DNA of 64,000 bases, from NCBI GenBank assembly GCA_014529385.2, contig CM043953.1, positions 73,929,872 to 73,993,871 of the forward strand, written 5' to 3'. The notes below the pieces were generated by a model. That model was given only the letters and a program-made list of their open reading frames with translations, was not told the DNA's origin and did no database searches. This document shows positions 33,704-44,521 of the stretch, one piece after another. The position numbers were made by a program, and so were the translations under genes. Source of the stretch: Adiantum capillus-veneris (taxonomy: Eukaryota; Streptophyta; Polypodiopsida; Polypodiales; Pteridaceae). Position 1 is the first letter of the stretch; the number at the start of each line of letters is the position of its first letter.

Positions 33704-33842
33704 CACACTCCCCCCGGATGAGGTGTTGGAGTTGATGCAGTCCCTTCACATGTCGAGTCCCTTCAATCATGTCAATTCCTTTCTCACTGCTTAGTCCAAT
33801 CTTGTAAAAAGATTTCCATCTTTTTCTCCCTAAGGGGGGAGG

Positions 33843-33998
33843 TGTGGTGTGTGGTCGTGTAGGTAGAGTCCGGCCACCTAGTGTGGTCGGACACGTTATA
33901 GTTGTAACCAACTCTCTAGCATAATATAAGGAGGTGCTTGCTCCAGGCAAGGCACACTCATTTGGGTTCTACTATTGTCCACATGTGAGCACATCACA
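33843..33998 (+). mobile_element. Second candidate LTR (156 bp)
   Basis: A G-rich tract CTAAGGGGGGAGG is followed by TGTGGTGTGTGGTCGTG and ends GAGCACATCACA, so the unit has TGTG...CACA ends. A TATA-like CATAATATAAGGAGG lies inside. The preceding 130 bases (33710-33840) may hold the last codons of the parent element. Family and partner LTR are unknown. Confidence 0.45.
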
Positions 33999-33999
33999 A

Positions 34000-34350
34000 T
34001 ATACAAGGGATTGCCAACTTCAAAGGTAAAAAGATTTGTATATAGTGTGAAAGGGTACATTACAAAAAATGAGAAAATGCCTTAAACTGAAATGACATAT
34101 AAATAATAAGTAGAATGTTGGTATACAAATGAAGAAACGTATCATCTCCAATAAAAATACGTCCATAAAAATAAAAGACATGATAGTGTATGAATGTGCT
34201 ACTCTGGTGAGATGGTTTCCTCATGCGACAAGGGCGTTCAAGTTAGAGAGTCTACAAAACAAAAAAATACGATAAAAAAAGTTTGGGTAACAAAACTATA
34301 TACAAACACATAGCTTAGAATAAATGAAATTAGTGATAGAAGTTTATATG
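34000..34350. other. Non-coding stretch
   Basis: AT-rich, no recognised feature. Confidence 0.4.
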
Positions 34351-34364
34351 TTTTACCTTACCAG

Positions 34365-34860
34365 GTTAAGATCTCCATATCTCCATGATCTAATTAGCAA
34401 GACCGTGGTCGTGTGCCATTACTACGCTCGAATGTGGTAGGCTCGCAATTCATCAACGTCCATTTTTTAAAAGCATTGAAAGAAACACAAAATACTTATA
34501 GAAATTAAATCCCAATTACTTAAAATAATTAAATTCAATTGTACTTACAAAATTACCCTTTAGCTCACCTATCCAACGCTGCCTAAGTGGTGCAAACTCA
34601 CTGACTCCACTCTCACCTTTGCTACCTCTTTTTGCTGCTTGTACATGTTGGGATCTCTGCATAAATCCTTATTTGATTTCTTCCATTATTTCTTGCTCAA
34701 CCAAGATAGCTTGGGCAGGCTGTTCTTCAATGATTTGTATGCCTCCAAGCATGTGTGCTTCAAGTAGTCATGCAGCTATGTGTGAGCATCATTTTAGTGG
34801 AGAAACAATGCTCCACACTCTCCATGTAAAATGTGATGTGAATCATTTTGGTTACCTAAT
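34365..34860 (-). pseudogene. Unidentified broken gene, possibly two exons
   Basis: On the minus strand from about 34760 a frame reads EAHMLGGIQIIEEQPAQAIL, then a stop, then QRSQHVQAAKRGSKGESGVS and FAPLRQRWIGELKG. It ends at a possible splice donor AAAG/GTAATT near 34550. About 80 bases on, a second coding-like piece starts MDVDELRAYHIRA and ends near AACCTGGTAAGG at 34360. The protein is hydrophilic with a Gln/Glu-rich segment. I do not recognise it; a transposon accessory gene is as likely as a host gene. Confidence 0.3.
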
Positions 34861-36689
34861 ATTAACTCTTCTTTGAGATCAGTTAATATTTATTTCCATT
34901 TCTTCATGAGGTGGCGATGAAACAGATGTAAGTAGAAGCTGTGCATGATATTAATCACCTTCGTACCATTCTTATTTGCCTAAATCTCTATGGTGGTAGG
35001 GTCTATCATGACCTTCATACTAATACCCATAAAGCATAAAAAACATCCAAACATGTTTTCTAATGAGAATTTTAAACATGACTACAAAGCCCAAAAACTA
35101 CATGAATGGAAAAACTAAATTCCACATTGTGGGCATCTCAATCTCTCTGAAAATTATGTATATATAGCCAAATTGGTATTGTATGCTTAGGATTGGACCT
35201 AAGATACAAGTTGATCATAGTCATTGAAAGAATTGAGCAACATTGAACATAATACATTTCTAACTCAAAATGAGTCCTATTTTTTTGTAAAATGGAATTT
35301 TTTTTCTTGACTTTGTGTTGTTAGCTATTGGGGGTCCCAAAACTCAAGAAAGATGCAATAAATATTGATGATTCTGTATGCACAATCAAACTTGCCTTTC
35401 TATTGCATATACATTTCCAAAAAAATGATCAAAAGTTAAAATTCATCCATAAAACCGTATGGAATGATTACCACTCACAATATGGTGTGACATGGAAAAT
35501 TGCATCATCATCTAGCAACCAACGGGGAGAAGCTCCACCTCTCAAAGACATGTAAGTAGGAGGAACACTAAAAAATGTGAAATCATTATCACTGGCATAT
35601 GAAGCCACTACTCTAGCGGGTGTCAAAACCTTCTCTACATGTTGCATACATATTCATTGCCACCTCATACATCTGAAATAGTGATGCCTAATGTGCCGTA
35701 TGTGACCACAATGTTGACATCGCATATATTGACAACTACAAGAACTTCGTCTCTCATGAGTCACCACTGTCAACTCTAAAATATAACATATGTCTGCTAT
35801 ATAATTGCCAAACCAAAAAATCATGCCAAAATGACAACAAAGTGGGAGATCAGTCGACCACTACACAATCATGAAAACCATTATCAATCACACCAAAATT
35901 GATGCTTGCATATGCGTAAAACGGCTCTACAATCTATAAGCATAAACAGTGTAACTAAATCAAGTGAGCCAAATCTAGGACAAATAGCTCAACCGAGCGT
36001 AAAGCACATAACCATATACGCAATTAGTGAGCAAACATGCTCAAAATATACAAGTAGTGAGAAAACATGCTCAAAACACATCCCATAAGAAAATTTCCTA
36101 CAAAGATATAACAACGGTCCAAAAAATTGTAAACCTATAAAGCATGTGGCTGCATGTAGTCTATAGCCACACAAGCATATGCAACTTTCACTCCTATAAA
36201 AGTGGATGCAAGGAACAAAAAATCCGTGTCTAAAATGAATAAAACTGTCAAAGTGAGAGTAAGAAACTTGATTAGTGTTAAGGTGGGAGTCATGCTTGAC
36301 CACTAAACCATTAGAGAGTAAACTATAGATACAGACAAAGCATGGCAAGAATCTGAGAAAGATATGGCAAAGTGTCCCCTGTAAATTGAGTAGAAACTCA
36401 AAAAGCTCACCAAGGCCCCATAAAGCATGAACAGACACTCAGTGTCTTAATAGGCAAATTCACATGTGGTATACATAAACTACCAAAACCTTGGCAATAT
36501 AGCTCACTCCTAAATGAGTGTCTCTGTGGATGATTGCACCATCCAAAACCATATAAGCGTGTGAATATACCACTTTCAAACTATAACTAGCTCATGCTAT
36601 ATCCGCATATGCATACAAAGCATAACCACATAAGATCATGCTAAAAACACTCTCTAGAATGACCCACACAATCATATATGAGCAATATA
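34861..36689. other. Non-coding stretch left of the CACTA element
   Basis: AT-rich DNA with no supported gene. A 75-codon frame at 35328-35555 is unremarkable. A 27-bp duplication (GTGAG.AAACATGCTCAAAA) lies at about 36027-36078. Confidence 0.4.
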
Positions 36690-36990
36690 CACTACAATGC
36701 ATCGCATAAAAATTGGCATAGATACCGGTGAGACAAGCTTTCTTTTAAAAGTAAAATACGTTGGAATAAGCATCATAATAAACGCCGGTATCGTAGCATC
36801 GGTATATATACCGGTAAGCACCGTCAAAATATGCCAAGTTATAACCGTCGAACTACACGCAGTTATATACGTCTGTATGCACGTAGTTACACGCTTCAAA
36901 ATTTTTATTAAAACCGACGGTTCTTCCAAGGCCTCTACCGGCGTATATATCGAAATTTGTTCCGACAACCAAACGTGCAGATTTTTTCTT
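36690..36990. repeat. Left TIR and subterminal repeats of the CACTA element
   Basis: After the CACTA terminus, motifs such as ACCGGT, GCCGGTA, CGGTATATATACCGG and ACCGTC recur through 300 bases in both orientations. These resemble the transposase-binding arrays next to CACTA ends. Confidence 0.65.
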
Positions 36991-37199
36991 GGGCAGAGAG
37001 GGCTGGGAACTGATGTTGCATGTACTGCAGCAATATAAAACAGCCCTCTCTACCCAAAGGAAGAGAGGTGGAGTGCACAAGCAACTGCACTCCACCTACA
37101 AGTTGAAGCTAAAGAGCGGGTGTATGCAGATTACCAAAATTGTAAAAAGAATTACAAAACCACAAAATAAAAAATTTAATCATGAAAAGTTCTCAAAAG

Positions 37200-37440
37200 C
37201 ATAACCATAACGTTGACTCCCAAACCATAGGCACAATGGCATAACCATAACCATAACCATAATCTGATTGCCAAACCATAACTATCACATGATTGCCATA
37301 CCATCACTGAAAACCATAACCATAACTTGATTGTCAAACGCTAACCATACCATCATTGCAAAACCATAACCATAACTTTATTGCCAAGTGCCATACCATA
37401 ACCATAACCTTTGTGCCATACCATAATTGCGAAACAAATC
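37200..37440. repeat. CCATAA minisatellite inside the CACTA element
   Basis: Imperfect copies of AACCATAACCATAAC with interspersed TTGCCAAACCATA phrases fill 240 bases downstream of the TNPA-like gene. Confidence 0.7.
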
Positions 37441-37617
37441 ATAATCACAAACAGAATGCAAAACCATAAACATAAGCACTACAAAACTGTACATGTAAAC
37501 AATCACTGAGTAAGACTGTATCAAGAAGACCACAACTCCAAAAAAGATTGTACAAAGAAGACTGTATGAAGATGACTGAGTAAGACTCTGCAAAGAATAC
37601 CATCATGGTAATGCCTC

Positions 37618-38713
37618 CTAGTCGATGTCCTCTCCCTCCTCTTGCAGCATCAGCTGGGTCAAAAGGGTCATAAGTCCATGCTTGTATCCATACTTCTCCT
37701 CTCGGCGTGTCGGAAGGCGCTTCACGACAACTTCCTACAAAATTCTGGTTTAATCATGAGATAAATCTTCAAACTTCATATAAATTTTCAACAATGCAAA
37801 GCATATGTATAATACTTACAAACTCATGTTGAAGTGTGTCGTAGCGTCCACTCCCAAGATGTGACACTCCAGCAAACTCTAAACGTGCTCTGGCTGCATC
37901 GCTCTGCTGCTAAAACCTGTCTGGATTGTCTTGTGTCTCTTGTGCAATCCTCGCCCACTCCTCTGTGTACAACCATGCCGGCTTTGGACTGCGAGCATTG
38001 TACCTGTCTCTCACCTCTTATCAATGGTGTGACATTGTGGCCTTCACCATGCCCAAAATCCAGTCATTTGAGACTTGATCGTAACGTGTCACCAGTCTGT
38101 ACTCTCTCTGAATGGCCTCGACAATGTAACTCTTTCTTTCATCGTCAAGGTTATCCCAATCCTCCATCATAGAGTGACCAAACCGACCTGTATAGAGCTA
38201 TCAAATCCTCTGTCACACGACCTTTCCAACCCTATCCGCCACAACAGCCCCATCCCTGCTCTTGTACACCTTGCTATGATCATGCTTGTGTGATCCCCAA
38301 GGTGTACGTGGTGTGCCAATCGGTGAACTATCCACAGTGAAGAGAGAGGGGGACGCTCTCTCGGTGGTGTGGACGCATCGGTAGAACCACTACCACAACA
38401 ACCACCGCCTTCATAACGACAGCTACCTCGTCTTGAGGATGAACCACCCGTTGGTGTATGGGGCACACTAGTCGTAGGTAGAGGGCACACTCGACTGAGG
38501 TGTGGGCCCGGTCGGTACAAGGACCACACTAGTCCTAGGTGTAGGGTCAGTCCTAGTAGATCTAGAGGAACCTACTACCCAAAGGTTCTGTGCCATCACG
38601 ATCTGCTCTAGTGTGAACTGTGTCAAATAGAGACCCATCTGCTCGGGTGACATGCCGGCCAAAGTGACAAGAAAACTAAAACTAGGAGAGTATGGCTCAT
38701 CGTCATCAGCCAT
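37618..38713 (-). pseudogene. TNPA-like CACTA protein (plant Ptta/En/Spm type)
   Basis: The minus-strand ATG at 38713 begins MADDDEPYSPSFSF, followed by a low-complexity Pro/Thr/Ser linker with frame changes. From about 38200 one frame reads FGHSMMEDWDNLDDERKSYI, VSNDWILGMVKATMSHH, then two stops, ARSPKPAWLYTEEWARIAQE, a TAG, and SDAARARLEFAGVSHLGSG. This pattern resembles the plant transposase family that accompanies TNP2. An 85-base GT...AG intron (37735-37819) then joins in phase to the last exon EVVVKRLPTRREEKYGYKHG ending GEDID-stop at 37618. It lies downstream of TNP2 on the same strand. Confidence 0.6.
37735..37819 (-). other. Spliceosomal intron in the TNPA-like gene
   Basis: On the minus strand the segment begins GTAAGTATTATAC and ends with a T-rich tract and TTTTGTAG. 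Removing it joins CAT GAG TTT to GAA GTT GTC in one frame, so donor, acceptor and phase all agree. Confidence 0.7.
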
Positions 38714-38868
38714 GGCTACAGATACACAAATAGCACCCAAAAAATACATTAATTTACAGAAGAAACGCTTAATCAATACAAATAATCAATAAACAAATTG
38801 ACGACATAAATGAATGAATCTAAGTGTATTGTAGACTAATAAGAAGAATTCCTGTCAAAAATCATTAG

Positions 38869-38952
38869 TCATCTCTCATCTTCTATGAAATCTGATGCAA
38901 CAAAGATATCTATCTCAATTTGTACTTTTGCATCTTTGTCATCAAATCCTAC
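38869..38952 (-). pseudogene. 3' tail of TNP2-1, left of Copia B
   Basis: The minus-strand reading FDDKDAKVQIEIDIFVASDF then IEDER-stop continues, across the 5-bp TSD, the acidic frame EVSNSEADVESYEEVG on the other side of Copia B (44522-44580). Copia B therefore interrupted the end of the CACTA transposase gene. The acidic frame is shifted relative to the DUF4216 frame upstream, so an indel near 44590 is implied. Confidence 0.65.
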
Positions 38953-38980
38953 TGAAGTCGCGGAGCGGAGCATGGGTCGA

Positions 38981-39012
<32 letters not shown>

Positions 39013-39180
39013 GTGAGCTTACACAGTACAGTACGCAGAGAACTGTTAGAAGGGTTATCTCCCAATAAACTTAGTATTCACAAAATATAAGTTAGTATAT
39101 ACAAAGAGTTAGAGGTAAGTGAGTTACGCGGGCGGCCGGCCATATCCGCATAAGAGGCCACTTGGGCTTTAATCCCAACA
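38953..39180 (-). repeat. 3' LTR of Copia B
   Basis: In element sense it runs TGTTGGGATTAAAGCCC to CCGCGACTTCA, 228 bp. It contains a (GT)n(GA)n microsatellite seen on the plus strand as TC/CA at 38982-39012. Confidence 0.95.
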
Positions 39181-39197
39181 ACCTCCCACTTAAAGTC
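39181..39197 (-). other. Polypurine tract of Copia B
   Basis: On the minus strand GACTTTAAGTGGGAGGT abuts the 3' LTR. The same tract precedes the 3' LTR of Copia C. Confidence 0.85.
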
Positions 39198-39264
39198 CAA
39201 TGTGGCACTTTAAGTAACTGTAAATCTATGAACATAAATGTACAAAGATTTACATGGCTGCCAT

Positions 39265-41680
39265 CTATCCAATGCCCAATAACTCACGACAATGCACAAA
39301 GCCCTCTCCTGGAAGTCCCTTTGTGAGTAGATCAGCAGGATTGTCCTTGGTGTGGATCTTCAGCAGTTGCATCTGCTTGTCTTCAAGTACTTCCCTAATG
39401 AAGTGATATTTGACATCAATATGCTTAGTCTTCGAATGGAACACTGGATTCTTTGCCAATTGTATAGCACTTTGACTATCACAATATAACTCTGGCATAT
39501 CTACTTTGATTCCCAAGTCTGCAACCAATCTACCAAGCCAAATAGCTTCTTTGCATGCGTCATTTGTTGCAACATACTCAGCTTCTGTAGTAGACTGCGT
39601 AACACAATCTTGTAATCGAGATCGCCATGATATGGCACCTCCAGCCAATGTAAAGACATAGCCTGATGTAGATCTCCTCTTATCCAAGTCTCCTGCATAA
39701 TCTGAGTCAGTGTATCCTCTGACACTCAAATCCTGACTACCATAGCATATGCGCATACTCTTTGTATGTTTTAAGTATCTCATGATATCTTTCACTGTCT
39801 CCCAATGTTTCTTGCCGGGATTTGACATATATCTGCTAACCACTCCCACTGCAAATGCAATATCCGGACGTGTAGCAAACATTGCATACATCAAACTACC
39901 CAATGCAGACGCATATGGAATCTTATCCATTTTATCCTTTTCTTCCTCAGACACAGGACAATCTTGTTTGCTAAGTTTCACATATGGTGGCAATGGAACA
40001 CTCAATGCCTTTCCCTTCTCCATATTGAAACGTTGCAAAACCTTGTCAATATACTCTGTTTGAGATAACCAAATCAACTTCTTTGATCTGTCTCTCTCAA
40101 TGCGCATACCAAGTATATGACTTGCCTCACCCATGTCTTTCATGTCAAACGATTTTGCCATCTTTGACTTCAAAGCTGAAATTTCTTCCAAGTGTTTGCT
40201 AGCAATCAACATGTCATCCACATACAAAATAAGGATCAGCCAACTGCCATCCTTAGCCTTCTTTGTATATAGATAGTGATCAAACTCACTACGTTTGTAG
40301 CCTTGAGAAAGCATAAACTGGTGGAACTTATGGTACCATGCCCTCGGTGATTGTTTTAAACCATAAAGACTCTTTAACAACTGGCATACCAAATGTTCCA
40401 TGCCTTTCTCAACAAACCCTTCCGGCTGCTGCATGTAAATTTCCACATCTAAATCACCATGCAAGAACGTTGTCTTGACATCCATTTGGTGCAACACCAA
40501 ATCCAATATAGCAACCAATGCAAGAAAGCATCGCAATGTAGTCATCTTGACCACTGGAGAGAAGACTTCATCAAAGTCAATGCCTTGTTCTTGCTTAAAG
40601 CCCTTGGCAACAAGCCTTGCTTTGTACTTTGGCTGACTATCATGAGCGGTGATCTTATACCTGTAAACCCATTTACAAGGTAGAGCCTTTTTGCCCTGTG
40701 GTAATTTAACCAACTTCCATGTCTGGTTTTTATGCAGAGCTGTCATCTCTGACTGTATGGCCAACTGCCATTTTTTCGAGTCAACCACTTGTAATGCTTC
40801 CTTGTAACAAGATGGTTCTCCGCAATCTGTGAGCATGACATAATTTAGAGATGGCACATAATGATCAGGTGGTTTGGAGACACGCTCAGAACGTCTCATC
40901 ACAACTGATTCTGCCTCTCTAGCCACTATAGGCTGTTCTTGAGCCTGACCATGCTGTCTTGATGTGCTAGCACTAGGTCCATCTTCCCTGAAGACAACTC
41001 TTCTGATCTCCTCTGTCTTCTCTGGCTTAGCGTGAAACTTGGCTTCATTGAAATGCACATCATTGCTACGAATAAGCTTTATGGACTCAGGATCCCAAAG
41101 CCGGTAACCCATCTCGCCCGATTCTCCGTAGCCAAGAAATATACACTTCTTGCTCTTTGGTTCTAACTTATTTCTGAACTCCTTAGGAATATGGCTATAA
41201 GCTTCACAACCAAAGACTTTGAGATGCTTATACGAAGGTGCGTTGCCTGTCCATAGCATCTCGGCCACTGCACTCTTATCCAGAACCCTACTAGGAGACC
41301 TGTTGATCAAATGGACTGCTGTAGCCACTGCTTCCGCCCAAAATCCATCAGGCAACTCAGCATTTGACAACATGCTTCTGAACTTCTCTTGTATGGTCCT
41401 ATTCATACGTTCTGCAACCCCATTCTGTGAAGGATTATATGGTGCAGTAAGTTCCCGCTTAATCCCTTTTGCTTCACAAAAGTCTTGAAAAGCTTTGGAA
41501 ACATACTCTCCACCATTGTCAGTTCTCAAGCACTTCAGCTTCTGACCACTCTGATTCTCCACCAGCTGCAAGAATGTCTTAAAGACCTTGAGCACCTCAT
41601 CCTTGTGCTTCAAGAAGTAAACCCATACTTTGCGAGAATAGTCATCTATGAATGTACAAAAGTACGCTGCTCCCCTAGTG
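39265..41680 (-). CDS. Copia B pol: integrase, RT, RNase H
   Basis: The 782-codon frame from ATG 41613 is open; homology extends in the same frame to about 41680, where a one-base deletion separates it from the upstream part. Positions below count from ATG 41613. Integrase has Asp32 (RTDNGGEY) and Glu68 (NGVAERMN), the D-X35-E spacing. The RT core starts near 310 (KWVYRYKITAHDSQPKYKAR), with Asp378 in HQMDVKTTFLHG and the active site YVDD at about 464-467. RNase H has GYTDSDYAGD, STTEAEYVA and CDSQSAIQL. The stop is at 39265. All catalytic residues I can check are present. Very close in sequence to Copia C. Confidence 0.93.
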
Positions 41681-42545
41681 ACAAACTAGGCATTGGTCCG
41701 CATAGATCACTGTGTACAAGAGCTAACCGTTCGTCCCTACGATTCCTCTTTGATCTGTGCGGTTCCTGTGTTTGCTTACCATAAACACAATGCTCACAAA
41801 ACTCGAAATCTTGAAATGAAAAGCCAGGCAAATAACCATAATGAGAAAGTATTTCCATTCCTCTTTTTGACATATGTCCCAACCTACGATGCCACAGTGA
41901 CACACTTGGCTGCTCAATCACATTAATTACATGGTTTTTAACCTCTGAAACATGTAAAGTGTACAGAGTTCCTGACTTGCTGCCATGTGCTACAGTCATC
42001 GAACCTTTGGAGATCTTCCAAGCGCTGTTCCCAAAAACTGTCACATAACCCGCATCATCCAACTTCCCTGTACTAAGCAAGCTCTTTCGGATTGCTGGAA
42101 CATGTCTGACATTCTTGAGCCATAAAGAAGAGCCATTCTGAAACTTCAACTGCACATCTCCCACTCCAAGTATGTCACAAACCTGCTCATTGCCAAGTCT
42201 GACATAATCTTTAGTAGCCACATATGATGTAAACCACTCTTTGTGCGGAGAAACATGTAAAGATGCCCCTGAGTCGATAATCCAATCACTCATAGCATGT
42301 CCATCCTCTGCAGTCAAGAAAACAGAATCAAGATTGCTTGTAAGGAAGATGTCACCAGCTGCTATACCAGAATCACTGTCTGAACCAGATCCTGTGACAT
42401 TCACCTCTTCAATCTTCACTGAACTCTTCTTTTCATCTTGCTCAGAACACTTTGTTTTTCCTTTTTCTTGTTTCCACTTCGTACAGTCTCGCTTCATGTG
42501 ACCCTTCTTGCCACAATGGTAGAATTCTATGTCATCCTTTGACTT
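41646..42545 (-). CDS. Copia B gag C-terminal knuckle, protease, GAG-pre-integrase
   Basis: This segment is in the gag frame immediately after the stop at 42546-42548. It reads IEFYHCGKKGHMKRDC, where the first Cys of the C-X2-C-X4-H-X4-C knuckle has become Phe. Protease has DWIIDSGASLHVSP (catalytic DSGA). The GAG-pre-integrase module reads VSLWHRRLGHMSKRGMEIL and FCEHCVYGKQ (His and Cys zinc ligands). The integrase start ALVHSDLCGPMPSLSLG then runs into a frameshift near 41680. The frame closes at 41646. Confidence 0.9.
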   Translation of the reverse strand, partial: KSKDDIEFYHCGKKGHMKRDCTKWKQEKGKTKCSEQDEKKSSVKIEEVNVTGSGSDSDSGIAAGDIFLTSNLDSVFLTAEDGHAMSDWIIDSGASLHVSPHKEWFTSYVATKDYVRLGNEQVCDILGVGDVQLKFQNGSSLWLKNVRHVPAIRKSLLSTGKLDDAGYVTVFGNSAWKISKGSMTVAHGSKSGTLYTLHVSEVKNHVINVIEQPSVSLWHRRLGHMSKRGMEILSHYGYLPGFSFQDFEFCEHCVYGKQTQEPHRSKRNRRDERLALVHSDLCGPMPSLSLGEQRTFVHS

Positions 42546-43238
42546 CTAATCACGAGACTTACTTCGGTTTTGTGCCTTCTTACCCTTCTTCTCTTTAAAC
42601 TGTTGTCTCCCTCGAACGACCAAAGCACTATTGCCTTCGCCTTTTTCAATGTTCTTCCTGTTCACTTCCTCTGTGAGCAAGCTGCCTTCTACATTGGCAC
42701 TTGTAAGACCTTCTGGCGCGACAGAATTACTTAACACTGTACGAAAAGTATCCCAACTGTCTGGCAAAGTGATTAAGAGAAACATAGCCTTCACTGAATC
42801 TGGAAAGACTATCTCCTGTGCTGTTAACTGGCTAAAAATTGTGTGAAATTCATTCAGATGATTTGACATGGCTGTCCCTTCCTTCATCTTCAAATCCACC
42901 AATTTCTTGAGCCAGTAAATCTGAGAAGCAGCACTTTGTTTCTCGTACATACCACATAGCTTTTGCCATACGCCATACGCTGTAGTCTCTTCTGCTACGT
43001 TGAAGTAAACATTTTCTGCCAGTGTCAGCATGATTGTGGAACAAGCTAACTCGTTAAGCTCTTCCCACTCATCTTCAGCCATACCTTCTAGTCTCTCCCC
43101 TTTGAGCTTCAGTGGCTTCACTTGTTTTTTCTGCACCAAAACCTGCCAAATCTGCTTCTTCCAGAATGGAAAGTTTGTGCCATCCAGCTTCTTTATGTTG
43201 TAAAGAGTCTCACTTTGAGAAGATGCCATATCTGCCAA
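42546..43238 (-). CDS. Copia B gag
   Basis: ATG 43238 to a TAG at 42546 gives 230 residues of Copia gag: MADMASSQSETLYNIKKLDG, NFPFWKKQIWQVLVQKK, SAASQIYWLKKLVDLKMKEG and HLNEFHTIFSQLTAQ, then a Lys/Arg-rich tail. Related Copia C continues without a stop here into its zinc knuckle, so the TAG is probably a recent nonsense change, although a readthrough design cannot be excluded from sequence alone. Gag would assemble the cytoplasmic particle that carries the RNA. Confidence 0.9.
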   Translation of the reverse strand: MADMASSQSETLYNIKKLDGTNFPFWKKQIWQVLVQKKQVKPLKLKGERLEGMAEDEWEELNELACSTIMLTLAENVYFNVAEETTAYGVWQKLCGMYEKQSAASQIYWLKKLVDLKMKEGTAMSNHLNEFHTIFSQLTAQEIVFPDSVKAMFLLITLPDSWDTFRTVLSNSVAPEGLTSANVEGSLLTEEVNRKNIEKGEGNSALVVRGRQQFKEKKGKKAQNRSKSRD

Positions 43239-44280
43239 ACTGTTTACTCCTGAGAAAAATCCGGCAGAGTTTCCCCTATAAAGTGGCCTCTGTACACAGT
43301 AAACAAGCTGTAATCAACAAGCTGAACACCTCTCCTCAGGAACTGTCAGTATTTTGAAAATTTTTGACAGAGTCTCCCCTGTAAACTGAGCTCTGGGAAC
43401 CAAAAGATAGCTCAAAAAACAATCATAAATAGCTGACCAGTGACAAATCTAAAAAATCTCTGTAATATGCTGTCCTGTAAGCATACACTGTCTCCTCTCT
43501 GGGCGATGACAGAACCTGTATCTGTCTCAAGACTGAACCCTGAACAATGCCTCAACGGCCTGACGCATAAGATGCAATCCAGTGTCTACACAAAGTCATA
43601 CATCCAAAGGGATAAAAGTCGCCGAAGAGGATGCGTGTAGAGGGAAACTCCAGCAACCTAATCCACCTCACACTGGGTAACCCAGCCCCCAGTGCTTGGC
43701 TTCAAAAAACCTCACACACGACCCTCTCAGATGGCTCAGCAAACTGCCCAGAACTAGCATACATCCTATAATAGACCAATCACTGTCCTATGACCGCTGC
43801 GGCGGTCTGTCTGCTAGCGTGACTCACAACTAGCAGACCCACAATCACAGTACATCAATCTGCAATACATGCCAGTGGTGTCAAGCCGTCGTATGGCCAC
43901 ACCTCCCCTGAAACCTGGCAAGCACAAGAAGTAACAATGCAGACTGCAATATATATATCTGATGATATATATGTGTACCTGGTCTATAGATGATGCTCTG
44001 AAGACTAATAAGTGATGTATGTCGATGCCGATATTGATGTCGGCCACCTCCTGCTTGCCAATCTACACAAAACGGATTTCTTTGCGACTGAAATCTATCT
44101 TCTGCTGTAGTGCTCAGAACGAAATTTTGAGGGCATAAACGGCTTCGAAAGGGGGATAAAACCTCAGGTCACCTACTAGAAACGCTCCCGGAACGCTGAG
44201 TGTGAATTTTCGAACTCCGGATCCAGAATCTGCCGAAAAAGTGCGCGCGAGCGCGATTGCGCAAATCCGCACTGAACCAA
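43239..44280 (-). other. Copia B 5' leader
   Basis: About 1 kb of untranslated leader between PBS and gag ATG, without a long open frame. It includes a GC-rich inverted repeat CCGCTGCGGCGG near 43796 also recognisable in the leader of Copia C (GCCGCAGCGG near 57512). Confidence 0.7.
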
Positions 44281-44293
44281 GGCTCTGATACCA
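44281..44293 (-). other. Primer binding site of Copia B
   Basis: Minus-strand TGGTATCAGAGCC, an exact match to the initiator tRNA-Met PBS, two bases inside the 5' LTR. Confidence 0.95.
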
Positions 44294-44295
44294 AT

Positions 44296-44521
44296 TGAAG
44301 TCGCGGAGCGGAGCGTGGGTCGACTCTCTCTCTCTCTCTCTCACACACACACAGTGAGCTTACACAGTACAGTACGCAGAGAACTGTTAGAAGGGTTATC
44401 TCCCAATAAACTTAGTATTCACAAAATATAAGTTAGTATATACAAAGAGTTAGAGGTAAGTGAGTTAGGCGGGCAGCCGGCCATATCCGCATAAGAGGCC
44501 ACTTGGGCTTTAATCCCAACA
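44296..44521 (-). repeat. 5' LTR of Copia B
   Basis: 226 bp, with the same ends as the 3' LTR. It is one CA dinucleotide shorter in the microsatellite and has three substitutions. Confidence 0.95.

Larger units (their letters stand above)
38953..44521 (-). mobile_element. Copia B: nearly intact, young Copia element
   Basis: The element is 5569 bp with LTRs 38953-39180 and 44296-44521 and TG...CA ends. A perfect TSD CCTAC lies at 38948-38952 and 44522-44526, with a PBS and PPT next to the LTRs. The LTRs differ by three substitutions and one CA unit. The coding region is gag-zinc knuckle-protease-integrase-RT-RNase H, broken only by one stop (42546) and one frameshift in a G run near 41680. 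The first zinc-knuckle Cys is also Phe. It is the youngest insertion in the window and lies inside CACTA TNP2-1. Confidence 0.95.

Noticed and set aside
33684-33950. 88-codon minus-strand frame as the end of a reverse-oriented retroelement
   Set aside because: The GGGGGGAGTGTG/TGTTGGAATTAGG arrangement on the minus strand mimics a PPT-LTR junction, but the plus-strand structure and RNase H upstream explain it better.
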